A DNA stretch of 64,000 nucleotides, taken from the NCBI GenBank assembly GCA_934476235.1, contig CAKSNL010000004.1, forward strand, positions 1 through 64,000. The letters run 5' to 3'. This DNA comes from an uncultured Clostridia bacterium (lineage in GTDB: Bacteria; Bacillota; Clostridia; CAKSNL01; HGM11501). Every line of letters begins with the position of its first letter. Position 1 is the first letter of the stretch. The notes under the pieces were generated by a model. It saw only the letters and a list, made by a program, of their open reading frames with translations. It did no database searches and had not been told where the DNA came from. Position numbers and translations under genes: made by a program. Below are positions 1-8,578 of this stretch, piece by piece.

Positions 1-1
1 T

Positions 2-76
2 GCTGGTGTGGCTCAATGGCAGAGCAGCTCATTCGTAATGAGCAGGTTGTCAGTTCGATTCTGACCACCAGCTCCA
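2..76 (+). tRNA. tRNA-Thr (anticodon CGT)
   Basis: A complete cloverleaf can be folded. The acceptor stem pairs 2-8 with 66-72 and the D stem pairs 11-14 with 22-25. The anticodon stem is 27-31/39-43 with loop ttcgtaa, so the anticodon is CGT, reading ACG (Thr). The T stem is 49-53/61-65 with loop ttcgatt. CCA is encoded at 74-76. The gene lies at the window edge, so its promoter is not visible. Confidence 0.95.
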
Positions 77-79
77 AAA

Positions 80-118
80 ACCGGCAAGTGCAAAAGCGCT
101 TGCCGGTTTTTACTTTTT
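80..118 (+). terminator. Rho-independent terminator after tRNA-Thr
   Basis: An 11-bp stem (81-91 with 96-106, one G-T pair) and an aaaa loop are followed by a T-rich tract. It begins a few bases after the encoded CCA, so it ends the tRNA transcript. Confidence 0.9.
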
Positions 119-130
119 TCCCACTCACTT

Positions 131-172
131 CCCCCCTTAAAAAATTTTTTTGCTTTTTAAGGGGGAATTTTT
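131..172. terminator. Second hairpin, possible terminator
   Basis: A C-run plus ttaaaaa pairs with tttttaa plus a G-run across an A/T-rich loop, followed by aattttttaa. It may back up the tRNA terminator or stop transcription arriving from the other strand. A TATAAT at 188-193 just downstream is a plausible -10 for the following gene, but I see no good -35. Confidence 0.5.
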
Positions 173-209
173 TAATTTTCAGCGTCTTATAATTAAGAGG
201 TGATTTTCT

Positions 210-509
210 ATGCTTGATTCAAAGATGCGGATGGAACTTGTTAAAAGGCGCGCCGCAGAGATCAGAAAAAAATCCGAACGCGGAAAAACGGCATTTTTAT
301 CGGTCTTAAGCACGGTATCCGCCCTTGCCGTCGTCTTTTTGATCGGCTCCGCCCAAAACGGCTTGGTGCCGGGCGCGGCAGGCTCGATCCTTTTGGCGGA
401 CGGAGCCGGAGGATATGTCTTAACCGCCGTTCTGGCGTTCATCGTTTCCGCTGCAATCACTGCGGTCTTAATAAAAAAGAACCACAAAAACGAGGAGGAC
501 AAAAAATGA
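210..509 (+). CDS. Small two-helix membrane protein of unknown function
   Basis: A 99-residue protein with a charged N-terminus rich in Lys/Arg, a hydrophobic segment at about 28-47, a short loop containing VPG and a LADG motif, a second hydrophobic segment at about 68-90, and a Lys/Glu-rich tail. The start ATG has an AGAGGTGA ribosome site 8 bases upstream. The stop overlaps the start of the large secreted protein by 4 bases (ATGA type), so the two are probably translationally coupled. It shares length, helix spacing and the VP...ADG..GY.xT.xLAFI pattern with the protein at 8249-8578, which sits behind a sigma factor. It is therefore a candidate partner of that system, but I cannot name a family. 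Confidence 0.75.
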   Translation: MLDSKMRMELVKRRAAEIRKKSERGKTAFLSVLSTVSALAVVFLIGSAQNGLVPGAAGSILLADGAGGYVLTAVLAFIVSAAITAVLIKKNHKNEEDKK

Positions 510-3500
510 AAAAGTTTCTATCATCACTCTTGGCGCTTTTATTGGTGCTCTCGATTCTGCCCTTCACCGCTCTTGCGGCAGAAACGGAGGTAACCGACTC
601 GGGCAAACTTTTGGTTTTAAAAGGGCGTTATGTAACCTTCTGCCTTCAGAAAAGCACCGGCGCCTTTTTGACAGAGCCGACGGTAAACTATAACAAGGGC
701 ATAACGTCGGACGCGTACGGCATGCCGCAGTGCCAGTTCGTCGTCTATGACCAAAACGGCGAGATTCTCCGCTTCACCTCCGTGACGATAAAGAGCGCAA
801 AAGCGGTTTCTTCTCCCGAGCCCCACATTGAGGCGGAGTATCTTGTCACGATCCCGCTCGTCGGGCTCGATGACTACGGACTTTATGACTATACCGAGAT
901 TACCGTGCCCGTTTCATACTACCTGGCGGACAGCAATTCAGGTCACGGCGTTTTAGCGTATGTCGCAAACGGAATTGTTGCCGACCGCGACAAGTTCTAT
1001 CAATCCGACTCCATGTTAAGATGGATATTCACGCTGAACGCGTTTTCGCTCGGCGGCCACGAGGGGCAGACGGCGCCGGCATTAACTCTTAACAGCGTTA
1101 ACGTAAACGGGGACGGACTTTCCGAATCATCCATGACCGTTACCGCTCCCATGAATGATCTTCCCTCGGTTACATATCCCTCCGGCTGGAGCTATGCCCA
1201 TCCGGATTACGGCCTTTATATCAAAGAGGCGCGCACCGAAGGCTATAGCTTTGCAAACCCCTTCGCGGCGTCCGCGGGTTACGCTTTTACCGACACTATA
1301 AGAACCGTCGGCGGAACGGAGCTGACCGAGCCCAACTTCCCGCGTGAAATTTCCGTTTCGCCCGGAATGATGGCTTCCGTATTCTCAAGCGTTAACCTTT
1401 ACGAAAGAATCTTTTACACCTTCCCCGACCAGGGGGGGGATTCCGGCGAGAGAACGCACTTTTTCTGGGGATATTACGACCTTGTGGACCTTCCCGAGAA
1501 CGTGCCCACAAAGCCCGACGAGGTGAAACTCTCGCTTTCGGCAAAGCGCCTCGCTGCGTTTTATAAGGACGGGAAAACGACCGTTGAATTCGTTGCGGAC
1601 GATTCCGCGCTTGCCAACCTTAAGAAAACCTACTCGTCCGACCCGATCGCCGAGATGTGGGGCGAGATAAAGAGTGCGGACGGGCGAACATTTACCTTCA
1701 CAGGCAATAATGCGCGGCTATCACCCACCGTCACCGCGACATGGGGAAGCGAGGGAAGCCTTACAGTCACCCGCGACGGTGTGTTTACCCAGAAGGGAGT
1801 GAACTTAAACACGCCGACCTTTAAACTCTATGGGCCGGCGGCGGGAAAGGCGGACTCACTTAAGATCGCATTTTCGGAGACAGGGCTTAAGTTTGATATT
1901 GACCCCAAAGCAAATAACGCAATAGCGTACATTGACATTCCCTATACCACCGTTGCGATAGAAGGCGGAACGGCGGATACCTCGGGAAACATAAGGCTGA
2001 CCGGCGACATGAGCATCGGCACCGTGCTTGACGGTGCGTCCTTCACCATGGAGGAGCTCGGTTACGGCTTAAAGAACAATAATTTCAAATTAAACGGCGT
2101 TCACGCGACAGGCTCGTTCAACACCGAAAAGCTGTTCAATTTGGAGCTTTTCGGCATTGAGGGCGAGATAAACACCTTCACGGACGAATATTCCTTCAGC
2201 TTAGAGCTTAGCGCATTCGACCTTTTCAAGACTGAAGCCGAGCTTGCGCTTGCACGTGTGGACGGCAAGCTCCTTCCCGATAAGCTCTGGTTTTACTTAA
2301 AGGCAAAACCCGGCATACTTTTGATTCCTCCCGTGCCGATCGGGCAGTTAAACGGCGGCGGAGCGGGCTTTTCCAACCTCGCCGCGACAGTTAAGGGCGA
2401 CTATTTTGCAATTCCGCCCATTAAGCTGCGCGGTGCGGTAACGGGAACCTACCTCCACCTTGTCGAGGGCACGGCAAACCTCACCTTAGGTCCGAGCGAG
2501 ATCGCGGTAAAGGCGACGGACGTTAACATTGCCGGCGCGGGCGAGGCGACAAAAATAGTCGACGAATTCGGCTACAGTGTTAAGCTTTCAGGACAGACCA
2601 AAAATTATAAGAACGTGGACTACGAGGGAATCTTGCTCACCGGCGAGCAGAGCTTAAAGCTCTTGCTTCCCAACGCGTCGATCGACGTTATCGAGGTTGA
2701 AAGCTTGTTAAAAGCCGGCGCTTTCGGCGGAGTAAATAAAAATAAGGACCGCTTCTACCTTCACATCGGCGCGAACGGCGCGGTGACCGGAACGTTAAAG
2801 GTTCCGAGCAACTTCTTCATCTTCCCCGGAAAGGAATTTGCCTCTGCCACCGTTAATTTGGCGGTCGGCGGGCAGACAGTGATACCGATTAAAAACGTTT
2901 CGGTTGACGAGGGCTTCCGCGAAGCGTTTAAGAATATCGACATATACATCGGCGCAATGGCAGAGGCAAAGGGCTGGCTCGGTCACATCCGCGCCTGGGT
3001 CATTATCCCCAAGGTAGTGCAGACAAACTTTGTCATGGGCAAAGGCTGGAATATTGAGGGAAAGTTCATTAAGCACCTTCCCGATTGGAATTGGGAAAGC
3101 GTCGGCATAACTCCTCTTTCGGTCGAAAACGGCATCGAGCTCCTGGCGCTCACCGGCGATGAGGAGATAACGCTTGACCTTTCATCGTCCGAGGACTCCG
3201 AGCCCTATGTGCTCCTTTCGTTCGACAGCTCCGTTACAGAGGAAGAGATAAAGGAAAAGCTCACCGTCACAAAGGATTCGTCCCCCGTTACGGTAAGCTT
3301 TACCGAGGACGAGGAGGCAGATTTCCGCGCCATAACGAACATCATGTCAAAGAACGACGGCAGCACCTACCGCACGGTGCTCATGTATGCGCCGAATGCG
3401 AACGGAACATACAAAATTTCCTGCGGCGGACTTACCTTCAATACCGAGGAAGCGTCCGTTTCGCCGTACGAAAAGCTTGACTTAACGCTTTCGGACCGCG

Positions 3501-5497
3501 ACCTTAAAGGCTCTGTTAAATATGCGGAGGACGAAAAGACCTACACCGTAAGAACGTACCTTTCCAAGACCGAGGGCGGAGCCGACTATCTTGTAAGCGA
3601 AGATACCGTTACAGGAAGCGGCAACATAGAGTTCACGCTTCCCGCAGAGGGCACACTTGCTCCGACAGGCAGCTACTTTGTCACCTCCTTCTTAATGGAG
3701 GAGCAGGAGGCGGATATTAACGGCGACGGAAAGACCGAAACGGCGCTCCTTTCCATCGCAAGTCAGAGCTTTGATAAGCTCATAAGATACGAAAACACCG
3801 TTCAGCCCAACGTTCCGACTAATGTCACCTTAGAGGCGGCAGGAAACGAGGTTCTTAAAGCTTCGTGGAGCGAAGTAGAGGGAGCGGACGGATACGAAGT
3901 ATTAATTTATCAGGAAGACGAAAACGGAGACCTTGTGACCGGCGGCGTTTCCTATGACATTGCCGGCACAACTGTAAACATGGCGCTCACCGCGAACGGC
4001 GAATTTGAAGCGAACCGCGACTACCGCGTCGGCGTCCGTGCATACAAGAAGCACGGGGACGGCAAGATATGCTCCGATACGGCATTCTCGGACAGTCAGT
4101 ATCTTTTGGCATTCACCCCGGCGGACATCACTCTAAAGATTGACGGGGACGAGATATTAAAGTCCTCCTCCGGAATTTATGAATACACCGTGGGTCAGGG
4201 CAGCCATTACCTTACCGCCGAGACAGACGCCTTAAGCGTCCGCGCGGTAAGAGAGGACACTAAAGAGGAGCTCACCAAGAGCGGGGACGACTTCTTGATT
4301 CCGGACGACTTTTCCGGAACGCTCATGATACGCATCTCGGCTGTCAGCCTTTCGGGAGTCACGGACGAATTCCTCCTGATCTCGCGCGATGATTCGGACG
4401 TTTTGTTAACGCTTGAAAGCGATATTGTCTATGCCGACCGCGATACCGGAGCATATAAGTTCTCCGGCGCGACAGAGCCCGGAAGCACGGTATATTTCGG
4501 CAAAACCGAGGCGACAAAGGCGAAGGACGACTCGCGCTTTACGATAGAAGGCGAAATGGAAGAATACCGCAACGTTTTAACCGCCGCCGTCTGGGCGAAG
4601 GACAGCTCAGGTAACACTTCATCACTTAAAAACGTCTACATCGTAAGGTCGTCGACATATTCCGTCACGGTCGAGGGAAGCGAAGATAAACAAAACGGCT
4701 CGGGCGAGTACCTGCCCGGCGACGAGGTAAAGATCTCCGCCGGCACAAAATCCGGCTACACCTTCTCGGGCTGGAAGACAACGGGCAACATCACTCTTAA
4801 AGACAAGAGCAAGGCGGAAACGACCTTTACCATGATAAAGTCCGACGTTACGGTTACCGCACAGTGGAAGAAAAAATCCTCATCCGGCGGAGGCGGCGGC
4901 TCGTCGGCATCTGCCAAGTTCACCGTTTCGTTTGATACCGGCGGCGGAACCAAGACCGAAAACGAAAAAGTGGAGAAAAATTCTCTTCTTTCAAAGCCCG
5001 CGGACCCCAAAAAGGAAGGCTTCATCTTCACCGGCTGGTACACCGACTCATCTCTTACCAAAGAGTATGACTTTTCGGAAAAGGTTACAAAGAGCTTCAC
5101 GCTTTACGCCGGCTGGCGGGAAGTTAAGAGCACAATAGTGCTCACAATAGGCGAGGCAAACGCGCTGATCAACGGAAAGACAGAAAGCACGGATGTTCCG
5201 GCGAAGATAGTGTCTGACCGTACGTTCCTTCCCGTCCGCTTCGTAGCGGAGGCTCTCGGAGCCAAAGTAGAGTGGAACGGGGATTCAGGAACCGTCACTA
5301 TAACCGACGGCGGTAAAAAGATCGAGCTTACAATAGGAAAGAATGAGATAACTGTGGACGGAAAGACAGTAAAGCTTGACGTAACACCCTTTATCGAAAA
5401 TTCAAGGACGCTCGTTCCCGTAAGGTTTGTCTCCGAGGCGCTCGGCGCTAAAGTAGAGTGGGACTCTAATAAAAACACCGTAACCATCAGAAAGTAA
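506..5497 (+). CDS. Large secreted multidomain protein with Fn3, InlB-type repeats and CuAO stalk domain
   Basis: A 1,663-residue exported protein. Residues 1-24 form a signal peptide ending in ALA-A. Residues 25 to about 1090 are beta-rich and unrecognised. A fibronectin-III-like domain follows at about 1099-1202 (start VPTNVTLEAAG). Next come an InlB-type FSGWK unit at about 1385-1455, a Ser/Gly linker, and a Listeria-Bacteroides repeat (FTGWYTDSS) at about 1470-1536. The C-terminal 120 residues are a copper-amine-oxidase N-terminal-like stalk domain with two copies of RTFLPVRFV / RTLVPVRFV. I see no LPXTG, so surface retention may depend on the stalk domain. A role as adhesin or extracellular scaffold is inference. 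It follows the small membrane protein with a 4-base overlap and ends at a strong terminator. Confidence 0.85.
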   Translation: MKKFLSSLLALLLVLSILPFTALAAETEVTDSGKLLVLKGRYVTFCLQKSTGAFLTEPTVNYNKGITSDAYGMPQCQFVVYDQNGEILRFTSVTIKSAKAVSSPEPHIEAEYLVTIPLVGLDDYGLYDYTEITVPVSYYLADSNSGHGVLAYVANGIVADRDKFYQSDSMLRWIFTLNAFSLGGHEGQTAPALTLNSVNVNGDGLSESSMTVTAPMNDLPSVTYPSGWSYAHPDYGLYIKEARTEGYSFANPFAASAGYAFTDTIRTVGGTELTEPNFPREISVSPGMMASVFSSVNLYERIFYTFPDQGGDSGERTHFFWGYYDLVDLPENVPTKPDEVKLSLSAKRLAAFYKDGKTTVEFVADDSALANLKKTYSSDPIAEMWGEIKSADGRTFTFTGNNARLSPTVTATWGSEGSLTVTRDGVFTQKGVNLNTPTFKLYGPAAGKADSLKIAFSETGLKFDIDPKANNAIAYIDIPYTTVAIEGGTADTSGNIRLTGDMSIGTVLDGASFTMEELGYGLKNNNFKLNGVHATGSFNTEKLFNLELFGIEGEINTFTDEYSFSLELSAFDLFKTEAELALARVDGKLLPDKLWFYLKAKPGILLIPPVPIGQLNGGGAGFSNLAATVKGDYFAIPPIKLRGAVTGTYLHLVEGTANLTLGPSEIAVKATDVNIAGAGEATKIVDEFGYSVKLSGQTKNYKNVDYEGILLTGEQSLKLLLPNASIDVIEVESLLKAGAFGGVNKNKDRFYLHIGANGAVTGTLKVPSNFFIFPGKEFASATVNLAVGGQTVIPIKNVSVDEGFREAFKNIDIYIGAMAEAKGWLGHIRAWVIIPKVVQTNFVMGKGWNIEGKFIKHLPDWNWESVGITPLSVENGIELLALTGDEEITLDLSSSEDSEPYVLLSFDSSVTEEEIKEKLTVTKDSSPVTVSFTEDEEADFRAITNIMSKNDGSTYRTVLMYAPNANGTYKISCGGLTFNTEEASVSPYEKLDLTLSDRDLKGSVKYAEDEKTYTVRTYLSKTEGGADYLVSEDTVTGSGNIEFTLPAEGTLAPTGSYFVTSFLMEEQEADINGDGKTETALLSIASQSFDKLIRYENTVQPNVPTNVTLEAAGNEVLKASWSEVEGADGYEVLIYQEDENGDLVTGGVSYDIAGTTVNMALTANGEFEANRDYRVGVRAYKKHGDGKICSDTAFSDSQYLLAFTPADITLKIDGDEILKSSSGIYEYTVGQGSHYLTAETDALSVRAVREDTKEELTKSGDDFLIPDDFSGTLMIRISAVSLSGVTDEFLLISRDDSDVLLTLESDIVYADRDTGAYKFSGATEPGSTVYFGKTEATKAKDDSRFTIEGEMEEYRNVLTAAVWAKDSSGNTSSLKNVYIVRSSTYSVTVEGSEDKQNGSGEYLPGDEVKISAGTKSGYTFSGWKTTGNITLKDKSKAETTFTMIKSDVTVTAQWKKKSSSGGGGGSSASAKFTVSFDTGGGTKTENEKVEKNSLLSKPADPKKEGFIFTGWYTDSSLTKEYDFSEKVTKSFTLYAGWREVKSTIVLTIGEANALINGKTESTDVPAKIVSDRTFLPVRFVAEALGAKVEWNGDSGTVTITDGGKKIELTIGKNEITVDGKTVKLDVTPFIENSRTLVPVRFVSEALGAKVEWDSNKNTVTIRK

Positions 5498-5503
5498 TAA
5501 TTT

Positions 5504-5536
5504 GCTCCCCGCGCAAAAAGCGCGGGGAGCTTTTTC
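5504..5536 (+). terminator. Rho-independent terminator after the large secreted protein
   Basis: A perfect 11-bp GC-rich stem (5504-5514 with 5520-5530) with an A5 loop is followed by TTTTT. It separates the surface protein from the HprK-like operon. Confidence 0.95.
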
Positions 5537-5545
5537 ATAATCCAC

Positions 5546-5574
5546 TTGAAATGGCAGAGAATTTGTGATACAAT
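5546..5574 (+). promoter_or_regulatory. Sigma-A promoter of the HprK/PqqD/S26 operon
   Basis: TTGAAA (5546-5551), a 17-bp spacer and TACAAT (5569-5574). A TTG-initiated reading frame begins exactly at this -35 box, so that start must be rejected in favour of a downstream one. Confidence 0.85.
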
Positions 5575-5605
5575 ATTATCACACAAAAAGAAAGGCGGTC
5601 ACGAG

Positions 5606-6316
5606 GTGAGATATAAAATTGCCGGTGTCATATTTGAGATAAACCCCAAATATGCATATGCCGACCTCATGCTGAAAAAATATAAGACTGACAAGCCCGG
5701 AGACGCGGTCGTGATTGACGTGACGGACGAGGATATCTCATCTTCGGTAAAGCTTGACCCGTCGCTTACCAAGAGCTATCACGAAAGCCTTGTTTTGTAC
5801 CGCAAGATATGCGAATACATGTCGCTTCACGGCTTTTTCATGATGCATGCCTCCGTTGTTTCTTTAGACCGGCTGGGCTATGCCTTCGCCGCACAGAGCG
5901 GGACGGGGAAAACAACGCACTCCCTTTTGTGGAGAGAGTGCTTCGGAGCCAAGATAATCAACGGCGACAAGCCGCTCTTTACGTACGATAACGGGCGTTT
6001 CTACGCCTACGGAACGCCGTGGTGCGGCAAGGAATATTATAACGAAAACCGCCGCGTTAAAATGAAAGCGGTGTGCTTTCTTCACCGAAGCAAGAAAAAC
6101 ACTATCCGCCGTTTGAGCGCGTCCGAGGTCATCTCCAAGATATTCGACCAGGTGTATCTTCCCCAATCCACCGTCGGCAAAGAGCGTGTTTTAGAGCTTT
6201 TGGATAAGTTCATAACCAACCTTCCGTTCTATTCTCTGGGCTGCGACATATCGCGCGAGGCGGCGCTTTTGTCGATGCGCACGATGACGGGAAAAGCTGA
6301 AAGCGAGGAAAAATAA
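5606..6316 (+). CDS. HPr-kinase-like P-loop kinase (peptide-modification type)
   Basis: A 236-residue protein. The GTG start at 5606 is chosen because the frame further upstream lies in the promoter; aaaggcgg precedes the GTG by about 7 bases. The core is SGTGKTTH (about 98-105, Walker A), preceded by an HAS motif and followed by INGDKP (about 118-123, Walker-B-like) and YGTPWCGKE (about 134-142). This layout fits the HprK-related kinases found in peptide-modification loci rather than true HPr kinase/phosphorylase, which is longer and carries an N-terminal DRTGG-type domain. Relatives in lasso-peptide clusters phosphorylate the precursor peptide (family knowledge). Its stop abuts the PqqD start, so it is first in a three-gene operon. 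The substrate is unknown, and no precursor peptide gene is obvious nearby. Confidence 0.75.
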   Translation: MRYKIAGVIFEINPKYAYADLMLKKYKTDKPGDAVVIDVTDEDISSSVKLDPSLTKSYHESLVLYRKICEYMSLHGFFMMHASVVSLDRLGYAFAAQSGTGKTTHSLLWRECFGAKIINGDKPLFTYDNGRFYAYGTPWCGKEYYNENRRVKMKAVCFLHRSKKNTIRRLSASEVISKIFDQVYLPQSTVGKERVLELLDKFITNLPFYSLGCDISREAALLSMRTMTGKAESEEK

Positions 6317-6574
6317 ATGAAAATCAAATCGGAATTTATATTAAAAAAGATTGCCGGCGAAAACGTGGTCGTTTTCTTAAGCCCGGAATTTTCAAACAAG
6401 GTCGTTACGTTAAACGATACCGGCGCCTTTTTATTCGGGCTCTTGAAAGAGGACCGGACAGAGGACGCTCTTTCGGGCGCGCTCACCGCAGAATATGACA
6501 TTGACCTTACCACCGCAAAAAGCGACGTTAAAAAGTTTCTTGATGCGTTAAATTCTTTCGGTGCGCTGGAATGA
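6317..6574 (+). CDS. PqqD-family peptide-binding chaperone
   Basis: An 85-residue stand-alone PqqD-like domain. The pattern is typical: an opening beta hairpin, then VVTLNDTGAFLFGLL and a C-terminal helix LDALNSFGALE. PqqD domains bind the leader of ribosomal peptides and present it to modifying enzymes. The gene begins on the base after the kinase stop and overlaps the next gene by 4 bases, so all three are made together. There is no radical-SAM or cyclase partner in the window, which leaves the client enzyme as either the adjacent kinase or something encoded elsewhere. Confidence 0.8.
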   Translation: MKIKSEFILKKIAGENVVVFLSPEFSNKVVTLNDTGAFLFGLLKEDRTEDALSGALTAEYDIDLTTAKSDVKKFLDALNSFGALE

Positions 6575-7029
6575 TAAAAAATCTTACTATGGACGAGCTT
6601 TTTCCCCTTATCTGTGAAGCGCTCTCCTCCGGTGCATCGATATCGTTCATTCCGAACGGCACCTCCATGCTCCCCTTTATCCGCCCGGGCAGGGATTCGG
6701 TTACGCTTTCGCCGCTCCCGGAAACGCTTTCTTTTGGCGACATTGTGCTTTACAGGCGATCCTCGGGGCAGAACGTGATGCACAGAATCATCGGCAAGGA
6801 TAAAGAGGGATACATTTTCTGCGGCGACAATCAGGTGACCTCGGAAAAAGGGATTTCGCGGGATATGATGACGGCAATAGTCAGCTCCGTCTGCCGTGAC
6901 GGGGAAACGGTTGACCTTGAAAATGATAAAGACTATCTTTCCTATAAAAAAAGAACTGTTTTAAAAAAGCGCGTGCAATGCTTTGTAACGCATTGCAAAG
7001 GAGCAGTAAAAAAGCTTCTCGGAAAATGA
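6571..7029 (+). CDS. S24/S26-family serine peptidase (signal-peptidase-like)
   Basis: A 152-residue peptidase. The box GTSMLPFI places the nucleophile at about Ser32, and VMHRIIG (His at about 71) stands where bacterial signal peptidases carry Lys. A Ser-His arrangement is usual for ER/archaeal/SipW-like S26 enzymes. DNQVTSEKG matches the distal GDN box. There is no obvious N-terminal membrane anchor, only a basic C-terminal tail, so it may be cytoplasmic or peripherally bound. It overlaps the PqqD stop by 4 bases. In this operon it is a candidate leader peptidase for the modified peptide (inference). An ATG at 6589 is an alternative start. Confidence 0.75.
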   Translation: MIKNLTMDELFPLICEALSSGASISFIPNGTSMLPFIRPGRDSVTLSPLPETLSFGDIVLYRRSSGQNVMHRIIGKDKEGYIFCGDNQVTSEKGISRDMMTAIVSSVCRDGETVDLENDKDYLSYKKRTVLKKRVQCFVTHCKGAVKKLLGK

Positions 7030-7045
7030 TCCGGGAAGCTTTTTA
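7007..7045. terminator. Bidirectional terminator between convergent operons
   Basis: Stem aaaaagcttc(t)cgga paired with tccgggaagcttttt, spanning the stop codon of the S26 peptidase and reaching the stop of the PrsW-like gene. T-runs flank it on both strands. Confidence 0.85.
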
Positions 7046-7675
7046 TAATTTTGCTTTAAGGTGCTTTTTTGCCGCGACCCCGAGGGCAAGCGTCGCCAAT
7101 GGCACGGCATAGCCGATGTTTGCGACAGTGCCGCCCGCGCCCATCAGCATGTTAAACACCGCGTGATACGTTATCGCCACACACAAAAGTCCGGAAACGG
7201 ATGCCGCTATTATCTTCGGCATCCTCTCCGCAAGCTTTAACCCGTAGCCCGTGATGAACGCACACACGATATGCATGGCGCCCGTCGAGCAGCCGCGCAC
7301 CATAAGGTGAAAAAGGTCGTCCGTCCCGTTCTGCACAAGGTAGCAGATGTTCTCAAACGTGGCAAAGCCGATTGCGGTGTGGATAGCCGCCTCGGCGGCA
7401 GAGCCTGAGTCCGGCTCGAAAACCATAATATAAAAGATGAGCGGCAAAAGCTTTGCCGTTTCCTCGATAACAGGGGTTATCTCCATTGTCGCCGTGACTC
7501 CCCCGGCGTTATAAATCCCCGAGAAAAACGTGTTAAGATACGCCGAAACGATGCAGGCAAGCATTCCGGAAACAATGAAAATATAGGTTTTTTTCCTTCC
7601 GCTTTCCAAAATCACGGCGGCTATCAAAAACGGCGCCGCAAGGCAGATAAAAATGTTTTCTATAAAGTAAGACAT
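7043..7675 (-). CDS. PrsW-family intramembrane metalloprotease
   Basis: A 210-residue polytopic protein with the PrsW signature: IEETAK (Glu71, Glu72), ATFEN (Glu108-Asn109) in the next helix, MHIV (His135) and YHAVFN (His171). In Bacillus subtilis PrsW makes the first cut in the anti-sigma factor RsiW. Here the gene is last in a four-gene operon that starts with a sigma factor and contains a small two-helix membrane protein, so the natural hypothesis is that it cleaves a membrane-held regulator of that sigma factor. It overlaps the preceding gene by 16 bases. Confidence 0.8.
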   Translation of the reverse strand: MSYFIENIFICLAAPFLIAAVILESGRKKTYIFIVSGMLACIVSAYLNTFFSGIYNAGGVTATMEITPVIEETAKLLPLIFYIMVFEPDSGSAAEAAIHTAIGFATFENICYLVQNGTDDLFHLMVRGCSTGAMHIVCAFITGYGLKLAERMPKIIAASVSGLLCVAITYHAVFNMLMGAGGTVANIGYAVPLATLALGVAAKKHLKAKL

Positions 7676-8268
7676 TTTTCCTCCTTCCTCTGTGCTGCGG
7701 CAATCATAATGAGCGACGCATTAAGCAGAAACGTATCTATCAGAAAATAGGGGTTTAAAAACCCATCTTCCAGCCAGAAGCACGAGGATATCCAAAGAAG
7801 GTACTCCGCCGCGTAGAAAAAGAGCGCCGCGCGCGAAATAAATATCCCCCTTTTTAACGAACGCGCCTTTGACGCGTAATATCCCAAAAAAGCCATCGCC
7901 GCGCCCATTATCGCATTTTCAAAATAGCTTCCCCGAAGCGAGAACAGGACTGCCATAATAAATGAAAAGACCGGCAGAACGAAACATTTTGCCGAACGCG
8001 GAGCCTCCCCCGTTTCCTCGGACAGTCTTATCGCAAGGAAAATGAACGCCGCCGTCCAGCTTAATTCCGACACGCAGAAGACCTGCGGAGTCGTTTCGTA
8101 AAGTATTATGTATAAAAGCCAGTAGGAAAGCCCCAGAGCATAGCTTGCGTAAAAAAGCGTCAAAATCACACGGCTGCGGCTCTTTTTCCTCACCGCGAGA
8201 AACGCCGAATATACTCCGAGCGCAAACGTTATAAAAAGCTGGATCGCATTATCGGTCAGTTCCGCCAT
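7660..8268 (-). CDS. Polytopic membrane protein of unknown function
   Basis: A 202-residue protein with about six to seven hydrophobic segments and short loops. It opens with MAELTDNAIQLFITFALGVY and ends in a basic tail. I see no catalytic motif. It overlaps the small membrane protein upstream by 20 bases and the PrsW-like gene downstream by 16, so it is translated with them. It could be the sensor of the sigma system, but that rests only on position. Confidence 0.7.
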   Translation of the reverse strand: MAELTDNAIQLFITFALGVYSAFLAVRKKSRSRVILTLFYASYALGLSYWLLYIILYETTPQVFCVSELSWTAAFIFLAIRLSEETGEAPRSAKCFVLPVFSFIMAVLFSLRGSYFENAIMGAAMAFLGYYASKARSLKRGIFISRAALFFYAAEYLLWISSCFWLEDGFLNPYFLIDTFLLNASLIMIAAAQRKEEKCLTL

Positions 8269-8578
8269 CTTTTTTCTCCTCCCCGCTTTTTTTCACACGG
8301 CTGCACAAAAGTGTGAACGAGATTCCGAAAATGAAAGCCAGTATCCCGGTCACGATATATCCCAAAACATTCCCGTCCGCAAAAACGCTCGCGCTGACCT
8401 CGGGCACAATTCCTTTTTCCCAAAGCCTTTCGCCGTAAACGCCGATAAGCGCGGAAACGGCGGAGGTCAAAACCACACCCGACGCGAAAATGCACGCCGT
8501 TTTTTTCTTCTGTTCGCGGCAGCGGATCTCCCCTGCCCGCTCCAAAACGGCTTTCATTCTTTCATCATCGGAACGCAT
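8249..8578 (-). CDS. Small two-helix membrane protein, candidate anti-sigma or sigma-linked protein
   Basis: A 109-residue protein starting at MRSDDERM, because that ATG overlaps the end of the sigma-factor gene by 14 bases, whereas longer upstream frames read through sigma coding sequence. The N-terminal 25 residues are charged, followed by a helix at about 28-47, a loop with VPE and FADGN, a second helix at about 70-90 and a KKxGEEKK tail. It resembles the 210-509 protein in every element. Position directly behind a sigma factor and ahead of a PrsW protease suggests an anti-sigma role, but no zinc-binding anti-sigma motif is present. Confidence 0.7.
   Translation of the reverse strand: MRSDDERMKAVLERAGEIRCREQKKKTACIFASGVVLTSAVSALIGVYGERLWEKGIVPEVSASVFADGNVLGYIVTGILAFIFGISFTLLCSRVKKSGEEKKDGGTDR

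Noticed and set aside
5546..5605. Extended start of the HprK-like protein from TTG 5546
   Set aside because: The TTG is the -35 box of a good promoter; the GTG at 5606 has the ribosome site.
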